64,000 bases of DNA, taken from positions 920,001 through 984,000 of the forward strand of contig JAEMWC010000140.1 of assembly GCA_016490735.1 (NCBI GenBank). The letters are read 5' to 3'. Origin of the DNA: Pachyseris speciosa. Taxonomy: Eukaryota; Cnidaria; Anthozoa; Scleractinia; Pachyseridae. The notes under the pieces are model-generated. The model saw only the letters and a list, made by a program, of their open reading frames with translations. It did no database searches and was not told the origin of the DNA. Made by a program: the position numbers and the translations under genes. Position 1 is the stretch's first letter; the number at the start of each line of letters is the position of its first letter. Positions 10,056-22,800 of the stretch are shown in pieces.

Positions 10056-10210
10056 TTTCAAGATAAGTGACACGAAGCAAAGAAGAAGACGGTTCTCTTT
10101 GTTCATGAGGGAAACCTGAGACCAGTCTACGATACTCTTGGATTTGCATACTTGAAGTATTTACCCTGTTGAATGGACAGTTTGATTTGATTGCGGGCGC
10201 AAATTTCAAG
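10056..10210. promoter_or_regulatory. Probable bidirectional promoter between quinone oxidoreductase and PUS7
   Basis: About 155 bp separate the two divergent start codons, so both 5' UTRs and core promoters must share this interval or overlap the first exons. No TATA box is evident. The arrangement is inferred from gene positions, not from mapped transcription starts. Confidence 0.55.
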
Positions 10211-10853
10211 ATGGCGGAGGAGGTGGCGGAACTAGCAGCTGCTGAACCAGACTCGAAACGCCCGAGAATATCTCTAGAATCGCCGCAAGCAGACCTTGAA
10301 GAGTTGAAGAAAAATGCTGCTACCAAAGACAGTGATCATAATATCTCTGAATGTGTTGAAGGAGAAAACAAGGAAGAAAAATTTGAGAACATTTCTAGTG
10401 TGACTGGGGCAGGTCAACACGTGCACAGTGATGAAAAGACAGAAGTAGGACAAATCTCGGGAGAAGATGAGAATGTGTCAGTTAATGAACCTTCTGTTCA
10501 TAAACCTGCTGTTTTGAAATATGCGAGTGTGTCTGAAAAGGATGTAGGAATTGTTGAATTCGTGGGCAATCTTCCTGGATTCTCTGGCGTTTTAAAGCAG
10601 AGGTTTACTGATTTTATTGTCGGCGAACGCGGTCTTCAAGGAAACCTTGCGCGCTTAACAGATGTTTCAGTTCCTCAAAGAGAGAAGAGCACAGAATTCC
10701 ATCTTGATATTTTAAGTTTAGAGGACAAAGAGAAAATTCAGCAAGTTGTTGATGACGAGGAAAAGAAAAAGTCAGTGATTTTATCCCCTGACGATGACAA
10801 AGAGCACAGAAGACTGGTTCATCGGGCGATCAGAGAAAACTTTTCTTTATTAG
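10211..10853 (+). CDS. PUS7: PUS7 exon 1
   Basis: It encodes the charged N-terminus and the beginning of the TruD fold ([43 protein letters not shown]). It ends in phase 1 at a GTAAAC donor. Confidence 0.88.
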
Positions 10854-13800
10854 GTAAACCTTTCTTTTATTTAATGTGTTTAGACTGTACTGCAGAACAC
10901 TATAATACATGTGAAAAAAAAAAAAACGGACTTAAAATGATTAACAGTCATTCCAGAAGATAATTATCCTTACTCCTTTATCGTGGAAGCTGTTTTTGGA
11001 CCAGATCTCTTCATCCCTCCAGAAAGTCTTACAAGTATTAATTTTACACTCCAGTTCAGTGTCACAATGAACTACTTAAGTACATTAGCAAAATGTCTGG
11101 TGCGACAATAAACATTTTCTAATGAACAAAAAATAAGAGATAACTGATTTTTTTTTCGCGAAGGAAAGGATACAGGATCAAGCCTTTTCCTGTTTCAACC
11201 TAACTGAATTAGAACCTAGTTCAAATGTGGAGCAACATGAAGAGACAAGAATCAACAGTACGATTTGCTTGTACAATGTGAGTCGCATCAAGATTTGTTT
11301 CATTGCGAGCAAAAGACTTAAAGAAATCAAAACATGTTTACTTTCATTGAAAGTCAAATGCGACTGTTGTGGAGTACTTCAAACATAGAGCTGTAATTAT
11401 TGCTTTATCAAAACCAATGCTCACAGCTATCGGCAAATTTTTGTCACATGCTAGGCAACCAGTAATTTGAGCTTGTGAATGTGGTTTTGCCATCCTCTCA
11501 TGGCTATGGTGGCCTATAGCTATCACTCAAAATTAATTGCCAAAGATTTTACCAAAAAAGCTTCTACAATGAACAGATATTTCAATGAAAACGTAAAACA
11601 AAAGACAAGTAATACTTAAATCAAACGTTAAATTCATTGCAAATCAAAAATAAAATGAAATAAAAAGAAACTTAAATGAAAGAGAAATGTAAACAGCACC
11701 CAAAAGCAAAGAAAAATGTAATGAAAAGAAAAACAAAAGTAAAATTAAATTTAGCATGAGCCTATGGCTATCACACCAAGATAAAAAAAATAAAAACAAA
11801 ACAAAACAAACAGAAGTAAAATGAAATTTTTCATGAGCCTAGGGCTATCAGACCAAGAAGAAAAAAATTAAATTAAAAGTAAAATGAAATTTTGCGCCAG
11901 CCTAGGGCTATCAAAGTATACCAGGATACTTTGCACAATGAGAACTCCATGTGCAGTGCAACAAGCAAGATGAACAGAGTGCAATATCAAAGTGGAAAAT
12001 GCACTTTTCAACTGGAAACTGATAATGTTTTTCTCGCTCTGAGAACTGTTCCCAGCCTTGGCCAATAAGAGAGCATGAAATCACATTCATTCTCAAACTA
12101 GAAACAGTTCTCAGTATCCACCAATGAGAACGGGTGAATTCTGAATTGAAAACAACATGTCTGGTAAGCATCTGTCGTGAATCACCGATAAGCAATTATT
12201 CTCGAATGTCTGTTTGTCATCATCTATTAACTACGCATGAATGAGTTTACACAATGGCCTTTTATCAATAATACCGGAGTTGAAACTTTGTGAATATCGA
12301 CTACCTACACGAACGAAATTTTAACGTGGTTCTTCAACTAAGCATATCAACAAAAATAAAATATGTACTGGCGACATTAAATTGGAAACTTTTCAATTAA
12401 ACCACACAGTTCCACATAATTGCGTTGCGAACCATACAACGTGAAATTCTCCTTTTCATTTTACTTTTCTATAAGGCGTATACATAAGGAAGATGGCAAC
12501 TTACCAACAGTTTGTCGATCCGTCGTCCAAATGCACATTTCATGAGCTTTCTTTGGTCCATAAATCTGGAAAGCGAGTTATCATTTTCCCTGAATTTCGC
12601 GCCAAAATTTTCACACACTTGTTTAGGCACTGTTTCGTTACGGCCTTTTCAACTATTTCCTCGGCAGCTCGGAGAATACCTTGTCTCTTCTGATAATTTA
12701 CTGTTTGGTACAATCATTTTCGTTCTTCGGTTCGACTCCAAGCTCCTTTCTCTGAAATCTATCCTGAGCGCGCGCCAACCGCGCCACGCCGGACAATATT
12801 CCCGATTTCGTGTCACGCAGTGAAAGGTTGCCGGCGGGCGATTTAGGTCAAGATATTTTTAGAATAGAGAACGAGAACTGTTCTCGTTTTCTGCCAATCG
12901 AACTACCACGCCGGACAATATTCCCGATCTCGTGTCATGCATTGAAAGGTCCCGGCGGGCGATTTAGGTCAAGATATTTTTAGAATTGAGAACGAGAACT
13001 GTTCTCGTTTTCTGCCAATCGAACCACCACGCCGGACAATATTCCCGATCTCGTGTCATGCATTGAAAGGTCCCGGCGGGCGATTTAGGTCAAGATATTT
13101 TTAGAATTGAGAACGAGAACTGTTCTCGTTTTCTGCCAATCGAACCACCACGCCGGACAATATTCCCGATCTCGTGTCATGCATTGAAAGGTCCCGGCGG
13201 ATGATTTAGGTCAAGATATTTTTAGAATTGAGAACGTTCTCGTTTTCTGCCAATCGACATTGTTTATATCGCTTGTTTATGCTCTTGAAACAGCTTTATA
13301 AACTGATTATTCTCGCGGACAGATGATCAGTAATTCTTCAGACTACGGAGCAAATAGATTCTGCTGAAATGTAACGCTTAAAAAGCAAGAATTAATTTTT
13401 CTGAAAACTACGAAATGATGAAACACAACTGGGGCTTTCGAGGTGTCATGTTACGAGGTTATGAGCACTTGCGTGTTTGAGGTGCAGACTTCGTTCGTCA
13501 AGTCACTGATCTCCGTTCATCACATGTCTCGGTAGCCTTCCAAAAATAGTATATTTACGGCAAACCGGACAGTAAAGTTTCGCATATTAGAGGGAATTAC
13601 CCATCTAACGTATTTTATCGCGCTCTGTATAGCTTTTTGTTTGGGGTTCAGCCAGTTGGCGTTTTGTTTATCGGAGAACTGTTCGCAAATTCAGCCACTT
13701 AGCGTCAGAAGACGATGGCATAATTGGCGTGTGTTTTCCGATCGTATAAAAAGGACTCATTGTTGATTTGAGAACTGTTCTCAGTCTTAGCCAATAGACT

Positions 13801-16800
13801 GATGTCGGTGAACTCTAATTCCAGAAAAGGAGTAATTTCGTTTTCATTACTCTCTACCTAACCTATGATTGTTTTTAATCATGAGGACGACGAGTGAAAA
13901 TGAACTTGGCCGACAATCACAATTTCTTGCCTGTGAAAAGGCTTTGAATTCTGGCTGGTTCTTATTAATTCTTTCTCGCTCTCGGCCCAAGATCACTCCG
14001 CATTGAATTGTCGCTGAACGATGTACGTGCCACAGAGATTTCTTGTTTTAACTTGATTCCCATAACTGTTCTCGGTTTTCTTAGGCTGAGAACTGTTCGC
14101 AAATTCAGCCACTTGGCGTCAAAAGACGATGGCATAATTTTGACAGGTTCGGCTCAATTGCCTTTGTATCTTCTCAGTCGTAGCTAATCGGCACCGTGTT
14201 ATAGAAAGCGAAAGCAGCTATATAAGCGTCACAATATATAGCTAAAGGTTTGTCGAATGAGACATTTGGTCGTGTTTTGTTCTTCCCTTCATATACGCCT
14301 TAAATTCCACAAAATTGTGCACGCATCAAAACGGCATGCAATTAATTCCGAGTGAACAATTTGCGTGTCAAAAGGACTTATTGTTGTAAAATGTGAGAAC
14401 TGTTCTCAGTCTTAGCCAATTGATGCCAGTGTCACAAGAAACCAAGTAATTTAGCTTTCAGTGCTCTCTACCAAGAGATACTGATCTATGATTTCAAATT
14501 TAATAAGTGGGAAAACGAACTTTGTCCGACACACTTTTTTGCCTGTGAAAGGGCTTTGAATTCTGGCTGGTTCTTATCCCGATAACTCGAAGTTTCAAGG
14601 GAAACCAGAAATGCGGGTTCCAGTTCGACGGGAGTTCGTGTTGACGAGAGATGGAAACAAATGACCAGAGATGGCTACAATGTTTCGTTTGCACGTACTT
14701 GATTGCTATTCAAACAACGTGTTAATTACGTACAAAGAGTAAAAACCAAACTGGCTATTTTGCTAACAAACGATTGAACATACGAAAATTCGGTTCAAAA
14801 TGCGAAATGGCTAGCAGAAGAACACTATGATGTGATACAGGGCAGCAGGATACAACAGTGCTTACTCAATTCAGACAAAAATAAATTCAATTTTTTGGAG
14901 TATATTTTGACTCATTACCCCTTGAAAAAGGGGTCTCTAGGGTAAAATCATAAAGAATACGACCGGAAGAGAAGAATAGACAACTTCGAGTTAGCGACCG
15001 AAAGGTTGACCTAGATCGTTTCTTTCGCGCTCTCTTAGGGTGACTCAGCATTGAATTGTCGCTGAACGATTTCCGTGCCGTAGAGCTTTCTTGTTTTAGC
15101 ATTCCCGTAACTGTTCTCGGTTTCAGCCAATTGGCGATTTATTTGTCCGAGAACTGTTCTCGAATTCAGCCACTAGCTTCCCGCCCCGCCTGAAATGAAT
15201 GCAGCTTTGTCTACTCAGTCTAACCAGAGAGCCTTCCTCGGCGGTGTATTGGCTAGGTCACGGAAATCGTCTAAGCTTATTTGAAACCAGAATTTATTGA
15301 AATACTGATGCGGTCGATTTCCTTGTCAGGGTTGCTTTATCTCACGCTCACTCAAACAATTGGCTTGGTGATCTCGAGTGGGCTGAACTGTGTTTATACT
15401 AAATAATAATGTTCACAGTCCTCTTGATCTAGTCATTACATTTCAGTTTCTTAGTGTCCGTGTAAGCAAAATTTATGCTCTTACTCCACTGGAAGACTCC
15501 ACAAAATTTGGCAGGGATGAAAAGGGCATTCAACACAGTCAACAATTTGAATGCGAGGCTTCCCTTATCTCTAATATCCGAGAAGTGTTCTCAGTCTTGG
15601 CCAATCAGCACCTTATTATAAGAAATGTTCTCACTGAAAGCGAAAGCAGCCTTACAAGAGAGGCAATTAAAATGAACATTGGTGAATGAGATATACGGTC
15701 TTGTTTTGTCCTCTGTACGCCTTTCCTTTCAGATACGCCCTGTGTAGTCCTAAAAAAATTCCGCAAATTGTGCACCAGCATGCAAAATTCTGAGTCAACA
15801 ATTTGCTTGTCTAGACAAACTGATCATACCGCGCAGTACGATTTCCCACTGTTCATTTTATTCAGGCTAGTAAGCACGTTAACTGGAGACGGCACTGTAA
15901 GACACGTGCTTTTGAAGATATGCTGATTTTTAAAAACATTCAGCAGAAACTCTGCTCGACCTTTGAACCACTTTGAAGAACACAAGTCTGAGTCTGTTTC
16001 GGGCCGTTACTTTCGGATTTCGCAGGCCTAAAGGGTTGCTACTTTCGGATAGCCTTTTTTATCTTATGGTTAAAAAGTGTTATTAATTCAGCAGTGGGTT
16101 CACACAAAGAGGACCCGTAACATTGAACAAAGCACTCTGTACTAAAAAAGGATCCGAATGTTCGTAGTTACAGCGAAATTAGTTCGTATTATACCGCAAC
16201 TAGCTTTTGTCTCTTTCACTGTAAATAGGCCAGAAGGAGACTGAAATATTTTACGCGTTCCAGTGACGTTACATTATATCTCTTCTTGTACTAAAATTCA
16301 TCCAGATTGAGACAATTTCTTATCTGATTTGTACACGGCTTGACTATTATATTAGTGTCCTAATATCTACTCACCCGTTTTATTTATCCAATGCAATGTT
16401 CATACGAATTTAACGGTAATTAAGATCGATGGCCCAGCAACCCTGTTGACCGGTCGTTTTCAAAGGGCGGGGGCGTTACTTTCGGGCTCAATAGGAAGGT
16501 AAAAAATTAACGTTACTTTCAAGGGGACCATTACTCCGGAATTCTACGGTAACCTGCGAAAAATAGAAATGATTTATTAGCACTGAAATAATTGTTAACT
16601 TAAACAAAAGAAGACAATCCTCAGTTCTCGGCTCTCCAATTTAATAAAGAATCGGTGATGGCTTACGGTAAGCCGTCCGGCAGTCAGGGGAAATGTATCT
16701 TTCTGCAATATACGTCATAGTTTGGACATAGCGTGCGTGCATTTGTCCAATATATCTTACTGGGCGGTTTAATTGCTGAAGTATAGCTGCTTCAGCCCTC

Positions 16801-19800
16801 AATATCTCTTCATTGTCGTCGACATCCTGGTCCGAGGGCAAAGATTTGAAGGAAAGGGCGCTGATGTTAAAGGATACCCTGGCTTCCAAATATTCTTCCT
16901 TGTTCATCTCCTCCCACGTTTCCCTCTTCTCTTTTTTGTTTGGCGATAACGGATGTCCGCCATTCGGTGTCAGCCCCAGTTAAAGAGAGTGGATGGTACT
17001 GGGTGTTCCAGTGCCCTTTCCATGGCCTCGGATGTCGCGTTTTTAGTGTTATCTGGCTTGAGCTGGGAAGGACATCCAGGAGGCATATCTTTCATAACAG
17101 CAAATGGCTCTTTCACTTTTTTTTTTTTTCGCGCTTTTTTACTTTATTTTGATTATTACAATTATACAAGTTAGAAAAATACACAACCCGCATGTAGCAA
17201 AGCTCATTGAGAAGGGTTGTGTAGCTTACAATCAAATTTAGCAAAATAAATTATTAGTAATTCAAGTTCAATAAATACATAAATAAATCGGCTCTCCAAT
17301 TTAATAAAGAATCGGTGATGGCACATTTACACGAGACGAGCAAGAACCTTTAAGACAACATAGAACATGAGGAAGTAATAATAAAAGCTAGTTTGGTTAA
17401 TGATAATTAGAAATTTTTAAGGTTAACGTGGGACATCAACATAATCATCCTCATCGCGAAGCACCGCAAGTAAGTATTGGTGAATGGGTAACCATTCCTT
17501 GTGCTACCCACCAGCGAGAAGACGCCACCATTCCCATTTCACCTTTTCCATTTTTGAGAAATGAAAAAGGGGAAAATAGTTGTCAAGGGGTGCCATGATG
17601 CTGAAAGGTTGAGACGTATGGGCGTATCCAGGACTTCGTGTCAGAAATGCTGTCACACCGTGGATGGATGATGGATTGGGGGCGGGGGTTGTAACTACGG
17701 GGGGGGGGGGGGGGGTGTAACTGGACGTTAACAGGTCGCGTAAGGGTTTCAGTGTTGTCGCATCTGGTCATCTCAGTCAATGCCAAACTAGACATGGATT
17801 TTCTAAAATTCAGCGTGTACACCTTCCGCTGTTGACGTGAGGGAGAGTTTGTTAATTTCCATCATAAAGAATATTCCTAACCATTTATTTACGCTACCAA
17901 ACAAAGTATCACTCTGCCTGGTACTTTCAATGTACTTATGGCCCTAGCCCCCGATTATCTGAACTGATGGCCTTTCGGCCTTCGGCCTTCTTCAAGTCGG
18001 CGTTGAAACAAACTTACCTTCAACTTCAGCTTGAACTGAGGGATTTGCGGATGAACCCCTTCCGTCAGTGATAACGGACAGGTATCTGTCAGGCATCTTC
18101 CTTGCTTTGTTTTGGTTTTTATAATACTTCTGTTCGTTCTGTCTATCATAAAATGTAATTAATAAAGCCAATGATTAGTTTTTTGAGACAGGGAACGAGA
18201 CCAAACTATGATCCGGAGGCACCACAGGGCTAAAATAGCTCTATTACATTGACAACACCCTTCTCACAATGTGAGATGTACCCAGGAAAGCGATCTTTTA
18301 CACCTTGCTGATATTTACTGAGCCAGGTATTTTTGCTGTTTACTTTCTCGTCCCTTTTGATAGATCCGAGCGCTCCAATGATAACTGATACTGTTTCCGT
18401 TCTCATTTCCCACATTCGGCTTGTTTTGGTCTTCAGGTCCGTATATTGGGACAGTTTTTCAGTGTACTTTAATGATGATATCGATATCATCATCATCATT
18501 ACGATCATTATCTGTCATTTCGCACAGTTTAGTTTAACCTGGAAATGTTACAATGTGCTTCTCTCCATCAAGTCCACGGGACCTCAGACGGATAGCACTT
18601 TTCGCAGGATGTTGGCAGAACCAAGACGCGCAAAAATCTGTAGTGTTGTTTTGAATGAATGTTATGCTTGGAGTTATTCCTATACTATCTGAGGGAGACT
18701 TGAAGTTGTTTCTCACAACGAGAACAACTGTTGTTGCACTGTCTTGTTCCATAATCTAGCAATCTCAACGCGGAACTCTGAATAGTTGTTAATCTTCTCG
18801 TATTCCTTTCTTTCGATATTGTGGTCGCCGGGAGCCACATCAATGATTTGGCATGTCCCAGCTTCCTCATACACAACAATAATATCTAGTCTCCAGTGCT
18901 CTATCACCCTGTCCGTTTGGATGTTAAAATCCCATAATATCTTGACCTTCATCCTGGATCACCCTCTCCGACTCGTGACGGTACCACTTTTGGTCCACTT
19001 CGTTACCGGGCAAATGAGGTTTCTCTTGGCAAAGTGGCTGGCCCCTTCGATCGTCCCCCGGTCCCTGGCTTACAGGTTAGTAGTTTTGGTGTCATCCCTC
19101 CCAAAAGGGCAACCTGGGAAATGGCGCTTAATCGTGGATCCGTTTTCTCCTCGTGGCTCCAGCGTGAACGTTGGGATTTCAGCAGATGACTTCACCATGC
19201 AGTACATTCATGTGGACCAGAATATCTCCATGGTCTATCGGCATGTTTGTGGGGCTCTGATGGCTAAGTTTGATGTGGAAGCAGCGTATAGGAATATTCC
19301 CGTCCACCCTTCAGATCGCTCTCTGTTTGCAAGAGGTTGCGAGGAAAGCACTATGTGGATCTGGCACCCCCTTTTGACCTGTGCTCAGCCCCTTTTCTCT
19401 TTAATTCTGTGGCCGACATGCTGGAATGGATCCTTAAGGAGTGTTACCACTTACACGACCTATTGCAGTTTTTGGACGATTTTATTACCGTAGGCCCCAC
19501 TAACTCCCCGCTATGCGCCCATTACCGTAGTACTGCTAGGGAGGTCTGCAACAGGCTGGGCCTGCTTCTTCATCCCCTCAAATGCGTGGGGCAATCGCCA
19601 GTCATGGAAGTTCTGGGCATCGAACTAAATTCAGCTAAGCAAGTCGCTAGGTTTCCGGGTATGTGGTTGGCGTTCGGGGAAGTGGTGCAATCGTCGTGAA
19701 TTGAAGTCGCTTATTGGCCACCTTCATTACGCAGCTAAGGTGGTTTGGCCGGGCCGGACCTTTCAGCCCCGGATGATGGATTTGTTGTGCTGCTTTCGCA

Positions 19801-22800
19801 AAGGATACCATCCCATCGGCCTCAACCATGAATTTCATCAGGATCTCGAATGGCGGCATACCTTGTTGGTTTAGAATAGGGTGAGTTTCTGGCATTTCCC
19901 TGCATGGCCTGACTCCTGCACCCGACCTTGAAGTGATCTCGGACGCAGCTGTGGCAGTGAGGTTTGGAGCTAATTTCAGGGGCGCTTAGTTTAGTGGTCC
20001 CTGAGCAGGACCACAGGTGCCTCAATCCCTGTTGTTGTCGCTGCTAGGGTTTGGGGAGCTCAGTGGCCACGACAGCATGTCTTGTTTCGTTCGGACAACG
20101 AGGCAGTCATGCAAATCCTCAACATCAGGACATCTAAGGTTTCTTGCTTGATGCATCTCCTCCGAGACATATTAATGTCTGCGACACGTTCTCCTTCTCC
20201 TTCTCCTTCTCTGCTGAACATGTTCCTGGTGTAGAAAATGAGATTGCTGACGCTTTGTCTCGTTTTCCCGTCATTGGTAGGGGTTTTAGCGATTAGCCCC
20301 GCAAGCAGACCCTCATCCGACGCTTATCCCGCAACAGCTTCTGGATCTCTTGATCTCCTCTCTTTAGAAGATCGATGCCGTAACCTCCTTGTACAGGGAC
20401 TTGCTCCGTGAACACGAAGGTCGTACGCATCCCCTCAAAGGAAGTTCTATGACTTTTGTGTTCAGTCTGGTAAAATCCATGGGAATGGTTCCCCCTGTCC
20501 TGCCGATGAGTGGACGCTATGTTTGTTTGCAACCTTTCTGGCGGACCTTCTTAAGGCGTCTTCTAGAAAGGTCTACTTGTCGGCAGTCCGGTCTCTTCAC
20601 ATCGAGCCACTGATCAATTGCCTTCGTCTCCGGTGGGTAGTGCGTGGTATGAAGCGTTCTCAAGGCGCATCGCTGTCCACTCGCTTGCCAGTAACAGACT
20701 TAGACTTACACTTGGCGTACTGCGTAGGATTAAGCATTTTCTCCCCTTCTGCGCTCGTAATCTATTTGTAAACACTATGGTATTACCGTTTTTGGATTAC
20801 TACAACATTGTTTGGGGTGATAGAAATAACAAAGTATTAATGGACTCCCTTCAGGTGCTGCAGAACAGAGCTGCTAAGATTGTCCTTGATCGCCCTGCAT
20901 ACTCTTCTTCCCCTCAAGCGCTCTTGGATCTTAAGTGGAAAGATCTTCGTGTTAGACGCCGCATTCATAGGCTTATTTATGTCTTTAAATGTCTTAATGG
21001 CCTTTTGGACCATAATTATAATTTTAGTACTGATTTGTCACTTCATAATTACCAAACGCGCCATGCCAACGATTTGAGGATTAATAGGTCTCGGTGTGGC
21101 AGAGGCCAATTACGTTCGTCGTATTTTTTATTTAAGAAATGGAACGAGATTCCTTTAGATATCAGGAATAGCGAGTCGGTTGGGATTTTTAAAAACGCAT
21201 TACATCGTTTAATGTAGTTATCAATTAACAGTGGGACTTGTAGTTTTTACCACTAAGTGTTCTTAATTCTTTTTTACTTTTCTATTTTTTTTTTGCTACC
21301 TTTGACAGGACTCGCCTAAAAACTACCTTAGGGTGACGGCGACCTCCTGGATAAAGATGATGATGGTGATGATGATGATGATGATTATTATTATTATTAT
21401 TATTATAACAGACTCCATCATATGTTAATGATTTTCAAGTCCCTGGATCTTGCTCTGCCTGATCATAGCATCTTCTGCCGCCTGTACCCCGTCATATTTC
21501 GGCTTCCTGCGTGCATCGGAATTTACTGTGCTCAATTCTAGCAATTTCTCTCCCTCATGTCACGTGACATTCCGGGACGTGGCGGTTGATTAATCCTTCG
21601 GGTGAACATTAAGGCGTCAAAGACGGATCCCCTCTGCGGTGGCACTCTCATATACATCGGTCGTGGCAAGTATCCACAGGCTCTATGAGGGGTGGCCGCT
21701 GTAATTTCAGGGGCTCTTATATGTGATTGCACAACTAGCATCGCTTGCTTTGCTTTGCTGATCTTTGCGGATCATTTCGCAGTCAAGGCTGACAACTAGC
21801 GGTGGATTTGTGCTCCCACTCCTCCCACCCTATTGGTAAGTAAGTATGGGGTTCGCTAAGTATTCCACTTAAGCCCGTCTTCAGTGTGATGGTGCCGGGT
21901 GCCAGGTGTTCGCATGGCTCCCTTGGTTACCTTTAGAACATTGCTACCTTCTGCGCATCAGGCCCTTCCACCTTTAAGGCACCCACTCCCAGCTCATCTT
22001 TTGTCGATGAGTTAAATTTCTTTTTGGAGTGAGTGCGGAACGCGGAAGATGGCATTTTATAGATGGAAAAATAGTGTGTTCGGTTCGCCTGCCCAGGCGG
22101 CGCAGACCGTGCACGCGGAACAGGTGTTCATCACTGACCGAGGAAGCTAATACAAAACGGCTAGCATTTCCAGAATGTGGAAAGTCCAAACGGCATTTCC
22201 TTAGTGCAAAGACAAATGAAAGAGGCACAAGTAAATAGTAAAGATTTCTCAGATAATTACCATAATTTGATAGCCGACGTAAAAAGCCTTAAAATGTGGT
22301 AGCCTGGAGCTACCAAGGATTGGCCATCCAAAGAGAACTAAACTAAAATGAATTCAGCCCTATTGCTGTAGTCACTGTCACCTTCTTTTTTGGTAATTAC
22401 GTCTGCTTTAAGCACATTACCACAGTTTCACACTTTTACCATTTCGCCAAATTTCTTTCTTTTCAGGTTCAAGCATACCGTACTTTACCAACTGGTCACT
22501 TTGAAGGATATCAAAGCAATTGCATTTTGGGCATCGACGACCTGGAAAAGTGGATGGCTAAATGATTCGATTAGTGATTTTATTGGTAACTACGCATCCA
22601 CCAAATGCGAAAGGAGCAAGATTCCCTCTCTTAATTTTCGGTCTGAAATCTTTCTAGCCGAGGACAGATGCTTTATTAATTGAGGGGACTAAATCAAATT
22701 AACTCTAAATCAAATAGAATCAAATCAAATCAAATGTTGGATTTTGGGGAGTACCCGGCGCAGAAAAGCCTCTCGGAGCAGAGTAGAGTACCAACAAACT

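Noticed and set aside
10169..10210. Upstream in-frame ATG of PUS7
   Set aside because: It would add 14 residues with no conservation. The ATG at 10211 has a better Kozak context, though the upstream one cannot be excluded.
12860..13010. Glucocorticoid-type response elements
   Set aside because: The half sites are separated by 1 bp, not the 3 bp required, and cnidarians lack the steroid receptor. The resemblance is superficial.
12784..13258. CRISPR-like regularly spaced repeats
   Set aside because: The units are contiguous 121-bp tandem copies without unique spacers and lie in a eukaryotic intron; they are a minisatellite.
18333..18692. 119-residue plus-strand frame
   Set aside because: It is antisense to the LINE endonuclease remnants and contains an isoleucine run from an ATC microsatellite.
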